64,000 nucleotides of DNA from Pseudoalteromonas tunicata (GTDB taxonomy: Bacteria; Pseudomonadota; Gammaproteobacteria; Enterobacterales; Alteromonadaceae), in contig NZ_CP011032.1 of NCBI RefSeq assembly GCF_002310815.1, positions 2,086,001 through 2,150,000 of the forward strand. Reading direction: 5' to 3'. The first letter of the stretch is position 1, and every line of letters begins with the position of its first letter. The position numbers and the translations under genes are program-made. Below the pieces are notes generated by a model. That model searched no databases. It saw only the letters and a program-made list of their open reading frames with translations, and was not told the origin of the DNA. Positions 24,591-33,276 of the stretch are shown piece by piece.

Positions 24591-27239
24591 TTAAGGCGTT
24601 GCAATAATTGCGTTATCAATACGGTACACGGCCCCTTCTCCTGCCCCCCAAGATGGAAATACCATCACCACATCAATGGCACTGATGTCTAAACCAGCGT
24701 CATAAAGTGTTTGCAGTGGGAAGGTAAAGGTTTGCCATTGACCCGTTTTAACAGGCTGCCCTTCACTGCTTGCAGATAAAGGTAATTCAACAGCACTTGA
24801 TGCATCACCGGCTTCAATTTTAAATGTCCAAATTGCATCTGGGCTATTTGGCGCGTCCACCACTTTCATTTCAAAGCGCACCACACCATTTGCTAAGTCA
24901 GCAGAGGCATCGTGATAGACACCATCTTCGGCGAAAAAGCCCATAACGGTTGGTTGCGAGCCAATTTTATACTCCGCCACAGGACCATGAGCATCATCAT
25001 CTGTTTCTTGCGTTGGCGTTGAACCACCACAGCAATCCCAAATACTCCACTTATCAGCAACCGTGTCTTTGAACAAGGTTAAACCACTGGCTGGTTTGGC
25101 ATCTGGGTTAAAGATTTTAGCATTATCAACACGATAAACTGCGCCTTCGCCTGTGCCCCAAGCAGGGAAAATCATGATCACGTCAATCGCGCTCACATCA
25201 AGACCGGCATTCGCTAAGTCAGCAATTTTGAAGTTATATGTTTGCCATTGACCCGTTGTTGGTGTAATTCCTTCAACGCTATTGGTAATTGGCCATTCAA
25301 CTGCTGATGCACCATTATCTGATTCAAGCTTAATTAACCAACTTGAATCTGGATTACCTGGCGCATTGACTACTTTTAGGTCAAAACGAAGCACACCTGA
25401 GTCTAAAATTGCACTGGCATCAAATGGTTTATCCGCACCGCCGTTTGCAGGGCGAGTAATGAAGCCCATCACAGTAGGCTGTGCACCAATTGCAAACTCA
25501 GCCACTAAACCGTGATCAGCATCATCCATTTCTTCTGTTGGTGTTGAACCACCACAGCAATCCCACATTGGCCACTGTGGGTTCATGGCATCTTCAAACA
25601 ATACAAGCTCTGGGTAATTCATTTCTTGGCTAATTTGCACATCATCAACCAAGTATTGCGCTCCCTCGCCCGTGCCCCATGCTGGGAAAATCATAATGGC
25701 GTCGATTGAACTGATATCTAACCCTAAATCCGCAACTGCTTGCAGCGGGAATGTATAGGTTTGCCATTGGCCTACAACTGGTGATAGACCTTCGCTGCTA
25801 GTTGATAACGGTATTTCTATCGCTGTTGCGCCACCAATACTTTCAACTTTCATTAACCAAGTTGCATCAGGATTATTTGGTGCAGAGGTAACTTTGACCG
25901 CAAAACTAATGCTGCCATTATCAATAATTGGCGATGCATCAAACGGTGACGCCTTACCATTTGGATCAGTAATGAATTCACCACGACTAATAAAGCCATT
26001 TACCGTTGGTTGTGCACCCACCGTAAAGTGCATTACATCACCTCGTTCGGCATCACTCACAACAGCAGGTGTCGAACCCCCACAGCAATCCCATGCAGGC
26101 CAATTTGGATTAAGTACACCATCAAAAATAGTTAAGTTTTGTGGGATCCCTGATGATGGTGGTGCAGGTACAGGTGCAGCTCCTTCGACTAAGCCATCAG
26201 TTAGTTTATCGTAACCTGCTCGAACTGTTTCGCAGCCTTTACCGGTATTTGGATCTATTGCGCACTCATACACACGTACATAGTCGATTTGAAATGCTTG
26301 ACCATTAGCAAATGCAGCTGAGTCAATTCCCAATTCATTGACATTCGCAGGCCAATTACCACCCACAGCAAAGTTTAAAATCAAGTAGAATTTTTGGTCA
26401 AACGGGGCGTTGGTCCAAAAAGTTTTAAGCTCACCAGAAGTTTGGTCAAAATATTCAGTAAACCAACCTTTATGGGCAAGGCCAACAGCTTCATCTTTGC
26501 TGTTATAACGCACTTGCGATTTACGTTGTGTTGCATATAAATAGTTATCAACGTACCAACGAATTTCACCCTCTTGCCATTCTATGGCGTAGGTATGAAA
26601 ACCATCGGCAGGGTTAATATTGTCGGGTAAACTATATGCCTTACCAGAGCTTGCGTTATTTGGCCATTCACGCCCGTAATGCAAAGTTCCGTGAACATTG
26701 GCTTCAATACCCCCATCATTAGTTGCAGCTTTTAAGTTTACCGCTTCTAAAATATCAATTTCGCCTGAGCGTGGCCATCCACCATACACTTCATCGGTTG
26801 GCATCATCCAAAACGCAGGCCAGCTGCCTTGTCCTGATGGAAGTTTTGCGCTCATTTCAAAACGGCCATATTTAAAATCGGCTTTATAACGGCTATTTAA
26901 TCGGGCTGAAGTATAAGGTTTTGCTGCTCCTTCTGGTGCAGGTTTAGCAACAATGTTTAGTTTGCCTTCTGCAATAAACGAGTTCTCTGCGCTATCGGTG
27001 TAACATTGCGCCTCGTTATTTCCACCACCATCACAATTGAGTTCGTGAGTCCATTTTCTATCGTCGATGCTTGTACTATCAAATTCATCATTCCACACCA
27101 TTTTCCAATCACTGACCGCAACGGCAGGATCAACTTTGGTGAGATCGGTGGTAGTTTTAGCACCGCCGCCACAGCCTACTAGCATGGTAGCTGAGAACAG
27201 TGCTAGAACTGATGTGGTTTGTATTGCTGTTTTTTTCAT
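24591..27239 (-). CDS. GH16 endo-beta-1,3-glucanase lipoprotein with three ExoP-C-like modules
   Basis: 882-residue lipoprotein. The lipobox is LVGC with Cys23. The GH16 catalytic domain spans about residues 45-355 and contains SGEIDILEAVN, with nucleophile Glu160, Asp162 and acid/base Glu165, the laminarinase pattern. It is followed by three tandem modules of about 165 residues, each starting with a WDCCGGSTP motif. These resemble the C-terminal galactose-binding-like domain of the Pseudoalteromonas glucan exohydrolase ExoP (from memory). The ATG at 27239 was chosen because it begins the lipoprotein signal and has GGGG eight bases upstream. The longer reading adds 33 residues lacking signal character. 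Two LacI-type operators precede it and a TonB receptor follows, so it is the surface laminarin degrader of this operon. Confidence 0.93.
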   Translation of the reverse strand: MKKTAIQTTSVLALFSATMLVGCGGGAKTTTDLTKVDPAVAVSDWKMVWNDEFDSTSIDDRKWTHELNCDGGGNNEAQCYTDSAENSFIAEGKLNIVAKPAPEGAAKPYTSARLNSRYKADFKYGRFEMSAKLPSGQGSWPAFWMMPTDEVYGGWPRSGEIDILEAVNLKAATNDGGIEANVHGTLHYGREWPNNASSGKAYSLPDNINPADGFHTYAIEWQEGEIRWYVDNYLYATQRKSQVRYNSKDEAVGLAHKGWFTEYFDQTSGELKTFWTNAPFDQKFYLILNFAVGGNWPANVNELGIDSAAFANGQAFQIDYVRVYECAIDPNTGKGCETVRAGYDKLTDGLVEGAAPVPAPPSSGIPQNLTIFDGVLNPNWPAWDCCGGSTPAVVSDAERGDVMHFTVGAQPTVNGFISRGEFITDPNGKASPFDASPIIDNGSISFAVKVTSAPNNPDATWLMKVESIGGATAIEIPLSTSSEGLSPVVGQWQTYTFPLQAVADLGLDISSIDAIMIFPAWGTGEGAQYLVDDVQISQEMNYPELVLFEDAMNPQWPMWDCCGGSTPTEEMDDADHGLVAEFAIGAQPTVMGFITRPANGGADKPFDASAILDSGVLRFDLKVVNAPGNPDSSWLIKLESDNGASAVEWPITNSVEGITPTTGQWQTYNFKIADLANAGLDVSAIDVIMIFPAWGTGEGAVYRVDNAKIFNPDAKPASGLTLFKDTVADKWSIWDCCGGSTPTQETDDDAHGPVAEYKIGSQPTVMGFFAEDGVYHDASADLANGVVRFEMKVVDAPNSPDAIWTFKIEAGDASSAVELPLSASSEGQPVKTGQWQTFTFPLQTLYDAGLDISAIDVVMVFPSWGAGEGAVYRIDNAIIATP

Positions 27240-27313
27240 TACTTCAGCCCCGATACAGACAGTTAAGTTAATTATCATTATTAGTTTATTGTTCGAGTTT
27301 AGAACAACACTTA

Positions 27314-27327
27314 TGTAAGCGCTTCCA
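27314..27327. promoter_or_regulatory. LacI-family operator, proximal site
   Basis: TGTAAGCGCTTCCA fits the LacI-family palindrome (TG-n-AA-n-CG-n-TT-n-CA type). It lies 75 bases upstream of the GH16 start. No LacI gene is in the window. Confidence 0.75.
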
Positions 27328-27354
27328 TTTACCTTCAAAAAAACACGCTGAGAA

Positions 27355-27368
27355 TGTAAGCGCTTTCA
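27355..27368. promoter_or_regulatory. LacI-family operator, distal site
   Basis: TGTAAGCGCTTTCA differs at one base from the proximal site and is 41 bases from it centre to centre, close to four helical turns, so both can be bound on the same DNA face. Confidence 0.75.
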
Positions 27369-27854
27369 TAAATCTAAACTGCCATCACGCAAAGATCAAA
27401 TTATTTAACAAAAAAGATACCAATTAAGTGAATTATTTTATCTCAAGATGAATACCTTCAGCGGTAAGATAAAGGTAGAAATACATCTGTCTGAATGCTC
27501 AAATGAGGAATTAAATCTTTTAATTATTTGATTTAATGTAATAAAAAATAAATAAATTCGTAATAAAAATTAACATTAGCTTAAATAAATAGAAAATAAG
27601 CGCTGTAAAAGAAAAATTGTATTTTTTGCTTGCTGATCTAAAAAACGCTCTGTTATTCAACAATCATTAAACTGGTTTGACACATCTTGTTTGATTCAGG
27701 TCGGTGGTTTTATAGCAATATACATTGTGGGTTTAATAGCTAGCATTTTGTATAGAAAAAGCTAGACGTTAAAAATTTTACGTAAATTTTACGCCACATC
27801 ACCCTAAAAACATTTAAAGTAGGCTCATAAACAGATACTTAGATTAAGCCTGTC
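27369..27854. other. Intergenic region between laminarin and potassium loci
   Basis: 486 bases of AT-rich DNA between divergent operons. I see no gene in it. It holds the upstream part of the GH16 promoter region and a tandem-repeat site at 27773-27793. Confidence 0.7.
27773..27793 (+). promoter_or_regulatory. Tandem direct repeat, candidate response-regulator site
   Basis: Two copies of AAATTTTACG (27773-27782 and 27784-27793) repeat with an 11-base period, the arrangement used by OmpR/KdpE-class regulators. The second half is also a perfect inverted repeat (CGTAAA-T-TTTACG). It ends 61 bases before the sensor kinase start. Confidence 0.5.
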
Positions 27855-28889
27855 ATGCTTTTTGATTTAAAAAATGACTCAATGACCTCTGGGTTAATAA
27901 GTTTTACGATTCTAGTTGCCACTATCAGCATCTCTATTTTGGCAGACTTCATGAACCTACCCAAAACAGGGTTGTTACTTATTTTACAACTTGCTGTTGT
28001 GATGGTTGCGTTTGCCAGCAACCGCTTGACAGCTGTTATTAGCAGTTTTATCTGTGCCATGGCATTTAATTATTTTTTTACTGCACCACGTTATTCGTTT
28101 CATATGAGTGATGCGACTGATATCGCTGATATGCTGTTTTTTTTAATCGTTGCGCTTCTAACCAGTCAAGTTGCCAGCTATATCCATCTAAAACGCCAAG
28201 AACTTAAACAAGTACAATTACGAGCCAGTATTTTACTCTCGGTTTCCCATGATTTACGTACGCCACTTGCGAGTATCATTGGCAGCTTAACCACGGTCGA
28301 AACCTATAAACCGCAGTTAAGTGAACAACAATGTGATGAGTTAATTAATGGCGCATTGCTGCAAACTCATCGCTTACATAATTACATCGAAAATTTATTA
28401 CAAGCGACCAAAATACAGCACAAACAACTGCAAATTACCTTATCGCACAACGCGCTATTTTCAATATGCCAAGAGGTTGAAAAAAGAGCTGAGTCCCCTC
28501 GCCTGCATTTGATTAATGCAAATGAGCCTATCATGGTCCAAGCGCAAGCGAGTTTACTAGAGCAAGCTATTTTTAACCTTGTTGATAACGCTTTAAAATA
28601 TTCTCCTGATGATCAACCTGTGCATCTGTTTTTAATTAAAAATAAAAACCGGGTTGAAATATCAATCAATGATCAAGGAACAGGTATAAGCCCTGATTTA
28701 ATTGACACTATTTTCGATAGTTTTGTATCTGTACGGATAGGTGACAAAGGATATGGCGGTAGCGGTTTAGGTTTGACCGTCGCAAAAGGGATTGTAGAAG
28801 CACATCAAGGACAATTAACTATCGTGCCAAGTAAAACCGGGTGCTGCATGCAAATTAGCTTACCAATCGCCGAGGAAATAACACAATGA
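27855..28889 (+). CDS. KdpD-like sensor histidine kinase, short form
   Basis: 344-residue membrane kinase matching the C-terminal part of KdpD. A DUF4118-type block of three to four membrane helices lies at about residues 12-110. It is followed by HisKA with His132 in SVSHDLRTPLASIIGSL and an ATPase domain with NLVDNALKYS and YGGSGLGLTVAKGIVEAHQG. The N-terminal KdpD and Usp domains of full-length KdpD (about 890 residues) are absent, and the upstream DNA does not encode them. The stop overlaps the response-regulator ATG by four bases. Genes for a Ktr potassium system follow, so it probably senses potassium or turgor. The start ATG has a poor ribosome binding site. Confidence 0.9.
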   Translation: MLFDLKNDSMTSGLISFTILVATISISILADFMNLPKTGLLLILQLAVVMVAFASNRLTAVISSFICAMAFNYFFTAPRYSFHMSDATDIADMLFFLIVALLTSQVASYIHLKRQELKQVQLRASILLSVSHDLRTPLASIIGSLTTVETYKPQLSEQQCDELINGALLQTHRLHNYIENLLQATKIQHKQLQITLSHNALFSICQEVEKRAESPRLHLINANEPIMVQAQASLLEQAIFNLVDNALKYSPDDQPVHLFLIKNKNRVEISINDQGTGISPDLIDTIFDSFVSVRIGDKGYGGSGLGLTVAKGIVEAHQGQLTIVPSKTGCCMQISLPIAEEITQ

Positions 28890-29581
28890 AGCACAGTATT
28901 TTAATCATTGATGATGAACCTCAAATTTTAAAATTTGTTGGCATTGCACTTAATGCTGAGGGCTATTTATGCCATTTTGCCCCAACAGCAGCTGAGGCGA
29001 AGCAAATTTTGACTTCACAAACAATTAATTTAGTCATTTTAGATTTAGGTTTACCCGATTTAGACGGTTTTACTTTACTTAAAGAACTACGCCAAACAAG
29101 TCTATTGCCGGTATTAGTGCTGACCGCTCGTGATGCCGAAAGCGAAAAAATTCGGTTACTTGAAGGTGGGGCAAATGATTATTTAAGCAAGCCATTCAGT
29201 ATTAAAGAATTAGTGGTCCGTATTAAAGTATTGTTACGAGATTTACCTCATTTAGCCAATCAAAAACCTCTTTATCTCAAAGGGTTGCGATTAGATCCAA
29301 TTAATCAAAGGGTATTTTTAAACGAGATGCCGATTGCATTAACAAAAAAAGAATCCGCATTTTTGGTATTACTGATGGCGCATCCAGGTACGTTAGTCAC
29401 GCAGCATACACTGCTTTGTCAAATTTGGGGGCAAAGCCACAGTGAAGATACTCACTATTTAAGAGTGTTAGTGCGTCAACTTCGCAAAAAGCTGCACGAT
29501 GATGCTGAAAACCCTCAATTTATTAAAACGGAAGCGGGTGTCGGTTATCGCTTTTTAAGCGCTCCTAACAACGATTCCTAG
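28886..29581 (+). CDS. KdpE-like OmpR-family response regulator
   Basis: 231-residue response regulator. The receiver domain covers residues 1-118 with IIDDEPQI, phospho-acceptor Asp53 in LVILDLGLPDLDG, and TARDAESEK...GGANDYLSKPF. The OmpR-type winged helix covers about 130-225, ending GVGYRFL. It is closest in look to KdpE, which fits the overlapping KdpD-like kinase. It is translationally coupled to the kinase (four-base overlap). Candidate targets are its own promoter, through the tandem repeat at 27773-27793, and the downstream ktr genes. Confidence 0.92.
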   Translation: MKHSILIIDDEPQILKFVGIALNAEGYLCHFAPTAAEAKQILTSQTINLVILDLGLPDLDGFTLLKELRQTSLLPVLVLTARDAESEKIRLLEGGANDYLSKPFSIKELVVRIKVLLRDLPHLANQKPLYLKGLRLDPINQRVFLNEMPIALTKKESAFLVLLMAHPGTLVTQHTLLCQIWGQSHSEDTHYLRVLVRQLRKKLHDDAENPQFIKTEAGVGYRFLSAPNNDS

Positions 29582-29666
29582 CTCACTGTAAACAATCACT
29601 CAATTTACCCAATCAGTCAGTGTTATGCACCGACGGTATCTTTGCACCTTTTAAAAAGAGAACACA

Positions 29667-30320
29667 ATGAAACAATACACCATTATTGGCCTTGGGCGCT
29701 TTGGCTTTGCCGCAGGTCAAGAGTTAATTCGTTTGGGCCATTACGTTATCGGCATTGATCATCGCGAAAAATTAGTCGCAAAAGCTGCCGATATTTTCAC
29801 ACTTGCTGCTGTTAGCGATGCGACCAGTGAAGAAGCGTTACGAGAACTCGATGTGCAAAATTCGGATACTGTATTGGTTGCCATTGGTGAAAACCTCGAA
29901 GCCAGTATCTTATGTGTATTAACCTTAAAACAACTTGGTGTTGAGAATATTTGGGTTAAGGCATCAAGCAAAGCCCATCATATTATCTTATCTAAACTTG
30001 GGGTCAGCCGTGTCATTCATCCTGAGGAAGAAATTGGGGTAAGAGTTGCACAGGCATTAAATTATCCTATGGTAAATCAATATATGTTTTTGGGGCATAA
30101 CCTATACGTAGTAGAAATTGAAATAAAAAAATGCTGCGAAGGTCTTTCAATCCTCGAAATGCTTGGCAAAGCACAGCAGTATGTATCGGTATTATTGCTC
30201 AAGCGCCAAACAAAAACCTTTAATCATGTAGATTTGCAATTTACCTTAAATTATCACGACTCCTTAGTATTGTGCGGTCCAATCGAAACCCTCAGAACTT
30301 TAGCACCGAGATTAGCATGA
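29667..30320 (+). CDS. ktrA: Ktr/Trk potassium uptake regulatory subunit (KtrA-like)
   Basis: 217-residue peripheral RCK protein. The N-terminal Rossmann domain has GLGRFGFAAGQEL (NAD/ATP-binding glycine motif) and the acidic strand end GIDHR. The C-terminal RCK_C domain starts at about residue 140. At 217 residues it is one RCK unit, as in KtrA, where TrkA has two. It forms the cytoplasmic ring gating the KtrB channel. The stop and the KtrB ATG share four bases, so the two subunits are translated together. It sits 85 bases downstream of the KdpE-like gene. Confidence 0.9.
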   Translation: MKQYTIIGLGRFGFAAGQELIRLGHYVIGIDHREKLVAKAADIFTLAAVSDATSEEALRELDVQNSDTVLVAIGENLEASILCVLTLKQLGVENIWVKASSKAHHIILSKLGVSRVIHPEEEIGVRVAQALNYPMVNQYMFLGHNLYVVEIEIKKCCEGLSILEMLGKAQQYVSVLLLKRQTKTFNHVDLQFTLNYHDSLVLCGPIETLRTLAPRLA

Positions 30321-31684
30321 CTCTTTGGGATCCGCGGTACTCACCTTATAAAAGTAAAAAAATTACCAGTCGTCATAAAACCCCGCTTAATCCACCACGC
30401 GTTTTATTTTTAGGGTTTTTATTCCTTATTTTTATAGGCGCAATGCTACTAAAACTAACCGTAGCAACTACAACTCCTATTTCTTGGCTACAAGCTGTTT
30501 TTACGGCAACATCGGCTGTGACAGTAACTGGCCTAGTATTATTTGATACTGGCAGTCAATTTACTGTTTTTGGCCAAGTTACTATTGCATTATTGATTCA
30601 AGTTGGTGGTTTAGGATTTATGACTTTTGCCATTTTGGCCGCGCTCAGTGTGGGTGCTCGCTTTGACATTGGTAAACAGTTGATTGCTCAAGAAGCCTTT
30701 GGCCAAATTAGTTTTGATAAACTGATAGAAACAGCAAAATATGTATTCTTTTTTTCTCTCGTTATAGAGTTTATAGGCTTTGTTCTGTTATTGCTGTGTT
30801 GGTTGCCTGAAATTGGATTCAACAGCGCCAGCTATCAGGCATTTTTTTATACTATCTCAGCGTTTAATAATGCCGGGTTTGCCTTAAACAGCGACAGTCT
30901 CACCCCATACCAAGGCGACATTGGCATTAATTTGATTATTACAGGACTATTTATTATCGGTGGGATCGGTTTTATTGTTCTTATTGACCTTAAAAATAAT
31001 TGCCGTTGGCATAAATTATCAACAAACAGCAAATTAGTTCTTAAATCGACCCTTATCATTAATTTAATCGCTTTTTTTGCCATTTGGTTACTTGAAGCAA
31101 ATAATCCCGAAACATTGGCCAATCTATCGGTAAAAAATCAAGCTTTATCCGCTTGGTTTCAAGCGGTATCTCCTCGCACGGCAGGATTTAATACTGTGCC
31201 GATTGAGTCATTAAGCCAAGGCAGTACGGTGCTAATTTTGTTACTGATGTTTATTGGTGGCGGCTCTTTAAGTACTGCCAGCGGATTAAAGATTTCGACG
31301 TTTGTGGTACTTATTTTTGCGGTTTATCATTACTTACGTCAGCGCGAACAAGTTCACATTATGGGCCGTACAATTGAACAAACCACCATCAACAAATCAT
31401 TTTCACTATTTGCAATATATGTCTTAGCCTTGTTTTTAAGTATCTTTATTCTTTCAATCACTGAACATGCAACCTTAGTCGATGTCGTTTTTGAAGCTGT
31501 ATCGGCAATCGGCACTGTGGGTTTATCTCGTGGGCTTACATCAAACTTATCAAGCTCAGGTGAATGGGTCATTATTGTGCTAATGCTGATCGGACGTTTG
31601 GGGCCTTTAACCTTTATTTATCTCATCACGAGTCCAAAAAAGAAATACAGCTATTTTGCGACGGCACAGATCAAAGTTGGTTAA
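30317..31684 (+). CDS. ktrB: Ktr potassium channel subunit (KtrB/TrkH family)
   Basis: 455-residue integral membrane potassium transporter of the TrkH/KtrB family. It has four membrane-pore-membrane repeats whose selectivity-filter segments are visible: TSAVTVTGL, FNNAGFAL, SPRTAGFNTV and AIGTVGLSRG. Each has the single conserved Gly typical of the superfamily. I chose ATG 30317 because it overlaps the ktrA stop and begins the family-like N-terminus. An earlier GTG-like frame extends into ktrA without support. Together with KtrA it makes a potassium/sodium symporter-channel in the inner membrane. Confidence 0.93.
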   Translation: MTLWDPRYSPYKSKKITSRHKTPLNPPRVLFLGFLFLIFIGAMLLKLTVATTTPISWLQAVFTATSAVTVTGLVLFDTGSQFTVFGQVTIALLIQVGGLGFMTFAILAALSVGARFDIGKQLIAQEAFGQISFDKLIETAKYVFFFSLVIEFIGFVLLLLCWLPEIGFNSASYQAFFYTISAFNNAGFALNSDSLTPYQGDIGINLIITGLFIIGGIGFIVLIDLKNNCRWHKLSTNSKLVLKSTLIINLIAFFAIWLLEANNPETLANLSVKNQALSAWFQAVSPRTAGFNTVPIESLSQGSTVLILLLMFIGGGSLSTASGLKISTFVVLIFAVYHYLRQREQVHIMGRTIEQTTINKSFSLFAIYVLALFLSIFILSITEHATLVDVVFEAVSAIGTVGLSRGLTSNLSSSGEWVIIVLMLIGRLGPLTFIYLITSPKKKYSYFATAQIKVG

Positions 31685-31765
31685 AAATGATAAATGCAAC
31701 CACAACTAACACCGGCTTAAAATTAGGTTAATATAGCGTGATATTTATTGTTAAGGATTGCTCTA

Positions 31766-32716
31766 GTGTTATTGACTCAATCAACTGGTCGCTTTTTTAA
31801 GCTATCTGCACTGATATCGTTTTTGGCTATCGGTGGCTGCATCATTGCAGCCCCACACACTGCCAGCAATTTGGCAATCACTGAGCAGCTCACGGTTCAG
31901 ATACTCGACCAACAAGATATTGAATTTTCACTTTTAAATAATGTACCCACACAGCTCCATGAAACCTCAGGTTTAGCGCAGCATAAAGGGCGGTATTGGA
32001 GTATCAATGACAGTGGCGATAGCGCCTCTATTTACCGATTAAGTGATGATTTAACCACAATCGATAAAACAATGTCTCTCAGTAATGGAGTCAATAAAGA
32101 TTGGGAATCTATGGCAAGTGATGAAAGCACCCTCATTATTGCCGATTGCGGGAATAACTCGGGAAATCGCCGAGTTTTTCAGCTTTATCATCTACCTTGG
32201 TCAATGCTCGAACAAGCAAAAGATGGTTCAGCCCTTCCAGCGTCGGTACAGCATTTTAGCTATGCTGACCAACCGCAACAAAATGTGCCCTATCGCCATA
32301 ATTTTGACTGCGAAGCTGTGACCATTGTAAATGATTCTTTGTGGTTATTTTCTAAAAATTGGCAAGATGGTTTTACTCAGTTATATCAATTAGCGCTCGA
32401 TAAACCCAACCAAATCACTAGTCCTGTTACTCGAATTAATATGAAAGGATTAGTCACCGGTGCTGATTTTAATAAAGACACTCAAACCCTTGCGCTAGTT
32501 GGTTACAGTCAACAGCAACTCTTTGGTTTTGCTTTTGTTTGGTTATTTAATGTTAGCAATAATTCAATTAATCCAAGCACAGCACGTTATTTTGAGCTGC
32601 CCTATTATGCTCAATGGGAAGGCATTGTTTGGCAAGATGCAACAACCTTGATGTTAAGTACTGAACAAAGTCCACTTACTAAAAGTCAGTTGGCAAGATT
32701 GTCGTTAAAAAAATAG
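31766..32716 (+). CDS. Lipoprotein with predicted beta-propeller-like domain
   Basis: 316-residue protein starting at GTG 31766, with AAGGA nine bases upstream. An earlier TTG at 31748 overlaps that ribosome binding site and is unlikely. The lipobox is AIGGC with Cys25. The body has repeated strand-turn patterns such as LHETSGLAQHKGRYWSINDSGDSASIY and KDWESMASDE...LIIADCGNNSGNRR, typical of propeller proteins of the SdiA-regulated/esterase-like group that bind calcium. Function is unknown. It stands alone between the ktr operon and a convergent chemoreceptor pair. Confidence 0.75.
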   Translation: MLLTQSTGRFFKLSALISFLAIGGCIIAAPHTASNLAITEQLTVQILDQQDIEFSLLNNVPTQLHETSGLAQHKGRYWSINDSGDSASIYRLSDDLTTIDKTMSLSNGVNKDWESMASDESTLIIADCGNNSGNRRVFQLYHLPWSMLEQAKDGSALPASVQHFSYADQPQQNVPYRHNFDCEAVTIVNDSLWLFSKNWQDGFTQLYQLALDKPNQITSPVTRINMKGLVTGADFNKDTQTLALVGYSQQQLFGFAFVWLFNVSNNSINPSTARYFELPYYAQWEGIVWQDATTLMLSTEQSPLTKSQLARLSLKK

Positions 32717-32742
32717 TCGTGCTGATGGTGTTAATGAATCAA

Positions 32743-33276
32743 TCACAAATTACAAAAACACCCTCGAGCTTGATTCTCGATTAGCTGAGAATTAAACCCC
32801 AGCTCAAAGTTTTGCAGGGTATTGTTAATTAAACTGTTTTCACTTGCACAAGCCAATCCAACTGAATAAGGGCCAAAGTAAACGAGTTGACGATGCTCAC
32901 CAACAATTAAAGCGGCAGGCGTAGAAGGGATTATGCTTTTAAATTCACTGCCAATGCGCACAGTTAAGACCTTTAAGCCCAATTGCTCTGCTTTACGTGT
33001 CAGCTCAGCTTTATGGTTTTCACTCAACAGACTACACTGGCATGGCTCACTGATAAAATGAACTAAGGAATTTGATAAATCTTGAGTATTTAGCTCAGGT
33101 TGCTCTGCCAGCAATGCGATTAAAGCATCACTGGTTACCTCATTTAATACACCCTGTGGATCAAACCAAATTAAGCGCGCTTGCACAAAATAAATTCCAG
33201 CAGTGACTGTACTTATCAACCACGCAACAAATAATAGGCTGTGTCCATGTTTTTTAAGCTTATTTAAAGCTTTCAA
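32743..33276 (-). CDS. Small membrane-anchored protein, DUF6436-like, with CxC motif
   Basis: 177-residue protein with one N-terminal membrane anchor (about residues 13-32) and an extracytoplasmic domain. I believe it belongs to the uncharacterised DUF6436 family. It has a PCQC motif around residue 78 followed by a helix and a strand order reminiscent of thioredoxin folds, a further Cys in GLACASEN, and a CFC pair at the very C-terminus. This suggests a redox or metal role, which is inference. Its start lies inside the 3' end of the chemoreceptor gene (17-base overlap in another frame), so its translation is probably coupled. Confidence 0.65.
   Translation of the reverse strand: MKALNKLKKHGHSLLFVAWLISTVTAGIYFVQARLIWFDPQGVLNEVTSDALIALLAEQPELNTQDLSNSLVHFISEPCQCSLLSENHKAELTRKAEQLGLKVLTVRIGSEFKSIIPSTPAALIVGEHRQLVYFGPYSVGLACASENSLINNTLQNFELGFNSQLIENQARGCFCNL

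Noticed and set aside
24591..26200. Repeated DNA in the GH16 gene as a mobile element or CRISPR
   Set aside because: The repeat unit is about 530 bases, in frame, and encodes the same protein module three times, so it is a domain repeat.
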